Of a DNA stretch of 5,816 bases, positions 5,531 through 5,816 are shown one piece after another. Every line of letters begins with the position of its first letter. The first letter of the stretch is position 1. Position numbers and translations under genes: made by a program. The notes under the pieces are model-generated. The model was not told the origin of the DNA and ran no database searches. It was given only the letters and a program-made list of their open reading frames with translations. The stretch spans positions 1 through 5,816 of the forward strand of contig JAFAPG010000170.1 in the NCBI GenBank assembly GCA_019247235.1, in the 5' to 3' direction. This stretch comes from Acidobacteriota bacterium (GTDB taxonomy: Bacteria; Acidobacteriota; Terriglobia; Terriglobales; Acidobacteriaceae).

Positions 5531-5816
5531 TCACCCTTCACGGCGTGGCGCGGACGAGTTTGCCGGTCCATACGGCGGGCTCGTCGGCTGTCCGGTGGGT
5601 GAGCCGCCGCGAGGTTCAAGCGTAACTGCATAAACCGCGTTCTCGACCACCGAAGCATCGTAGCCCGAAAGCGTGGGGCGCACCGTGAATCCATTATCGG
5701 CGATCACGCCCAGCGACTTCGGGGGTCCGGGCTTATCGGGGATCATCCACAATTCATAGCTTTTGCCCGGCTGACTCTCGGCCGCGACCGGCCGCACGGT
5801 GAGGATGCGGGAGTTG
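5531..5816 (-). CDS. anti-sigma factor, RskA C-terminal domain (chromosomal; 5' part outside window; C-terminal frameshift)
   Basis: Only the 3' end is in the window; the frame is open to the right edge, and the GTG at 5797 is internal. The visible peptide starts NSRILTVRPVAAE and carries hallmark segments of the RskA family: GKSYELWMIPD, PPKSLGVIADNG, and VYAVTLEPRGGSPTGQPTSP. RskA-type proteins are membrane-anchored anti-sigma factors that hold an ECF sigma factor; this part is the extracytoplasmic domain. The usual ending of the family (GPVxxxGKL) is absent from this frame, which runs on as YGPANSSAPRREG to a stop at 5531. The neighbouring frame, from 5570, reads WTGKLVRATP then stop at 5538-5540. 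One base therefore seems lost around 5571-5578. The gene is convergent with the tRNA and marks the chromosomal flank. Confidence 0.85.
   Translation of the reverse strand, partial: NSRILTVRPVAAESQPGKSYELWMIPDKPGPPKSLGVIADNGFTVRPTLSGYDASVVENAVYAVTLEPRGGSPTGQPTSPPYGPANSSAPRREG

Overview
The window looks like high-GC alphaproteobacterial DNA, plausibly Hyphomicrobiales (Bradyrhizobium/Rhodopseudomonas-like). The clues are GC-rich codon use, a tRNA-Lys with a GC-rich acceptor stem, and an RskA-type anti-sigma factor beside the tRNA. The genus is an inference from style, not from a search. Almost the whole window (1 to about 5451) is the right end of an integrative mobile element. Chromosomal DNA lies to its right, and the element continues past the left edge.

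From right to left: (a) 5531-5816 holds the 3' end of a chromosomal anti-sigma factor gene (RskA C-terminal domain), apparently with a one-base frameshift in its last codons. (b) 5452-5530 is a short intergenic stretch with a perfect 12-bp tandem repeat. (c) 5404-5451 is the 3' half only of a tRNA-Lys(UUU) gene, ending in CCA. This is the att junction. (d) 5251-5403 is the integrase leader, with three copies of a CATGTAGAA motif (candidate arm-type integrase sites) and a candidate promoter. (e) A leftward run of six genes follows: tyrosine integrase; a very basic unknown protein of 247 aa; a small winged-helix/AlpA-excisionase-like protein; an unknown protein of 199 aa; a Prim-Pol primase with a PriCT_2-like C-terminus; and a DUF3631-type P-loop ATPase cut by the left edge.

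All six element genes lie on the minus strand with tight spacing: a 6-nt gap after int, and ATGA start/stop overlaps at both 199-aa/primase and primase/ATPase. The inferred logic is that the integrase and the small DNA-binding protein control integration and excision, while the primase and ATPase (possible helicase) replicate the excised form. No capsid, terminase, conjugation or partition gene is visible. The element could therefore be a phage satellite-like or other replicating integrative element whose cargo and complete tRNA lie beyond the left edge. The two unknown proteins, an inverted repeat over the Shine-Dalgarno sequence of the small regulator, and a strong hairpin before the 199-aa gene are the least explained parts. 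Every stretch longer than 300 bases is occupied by a gene.
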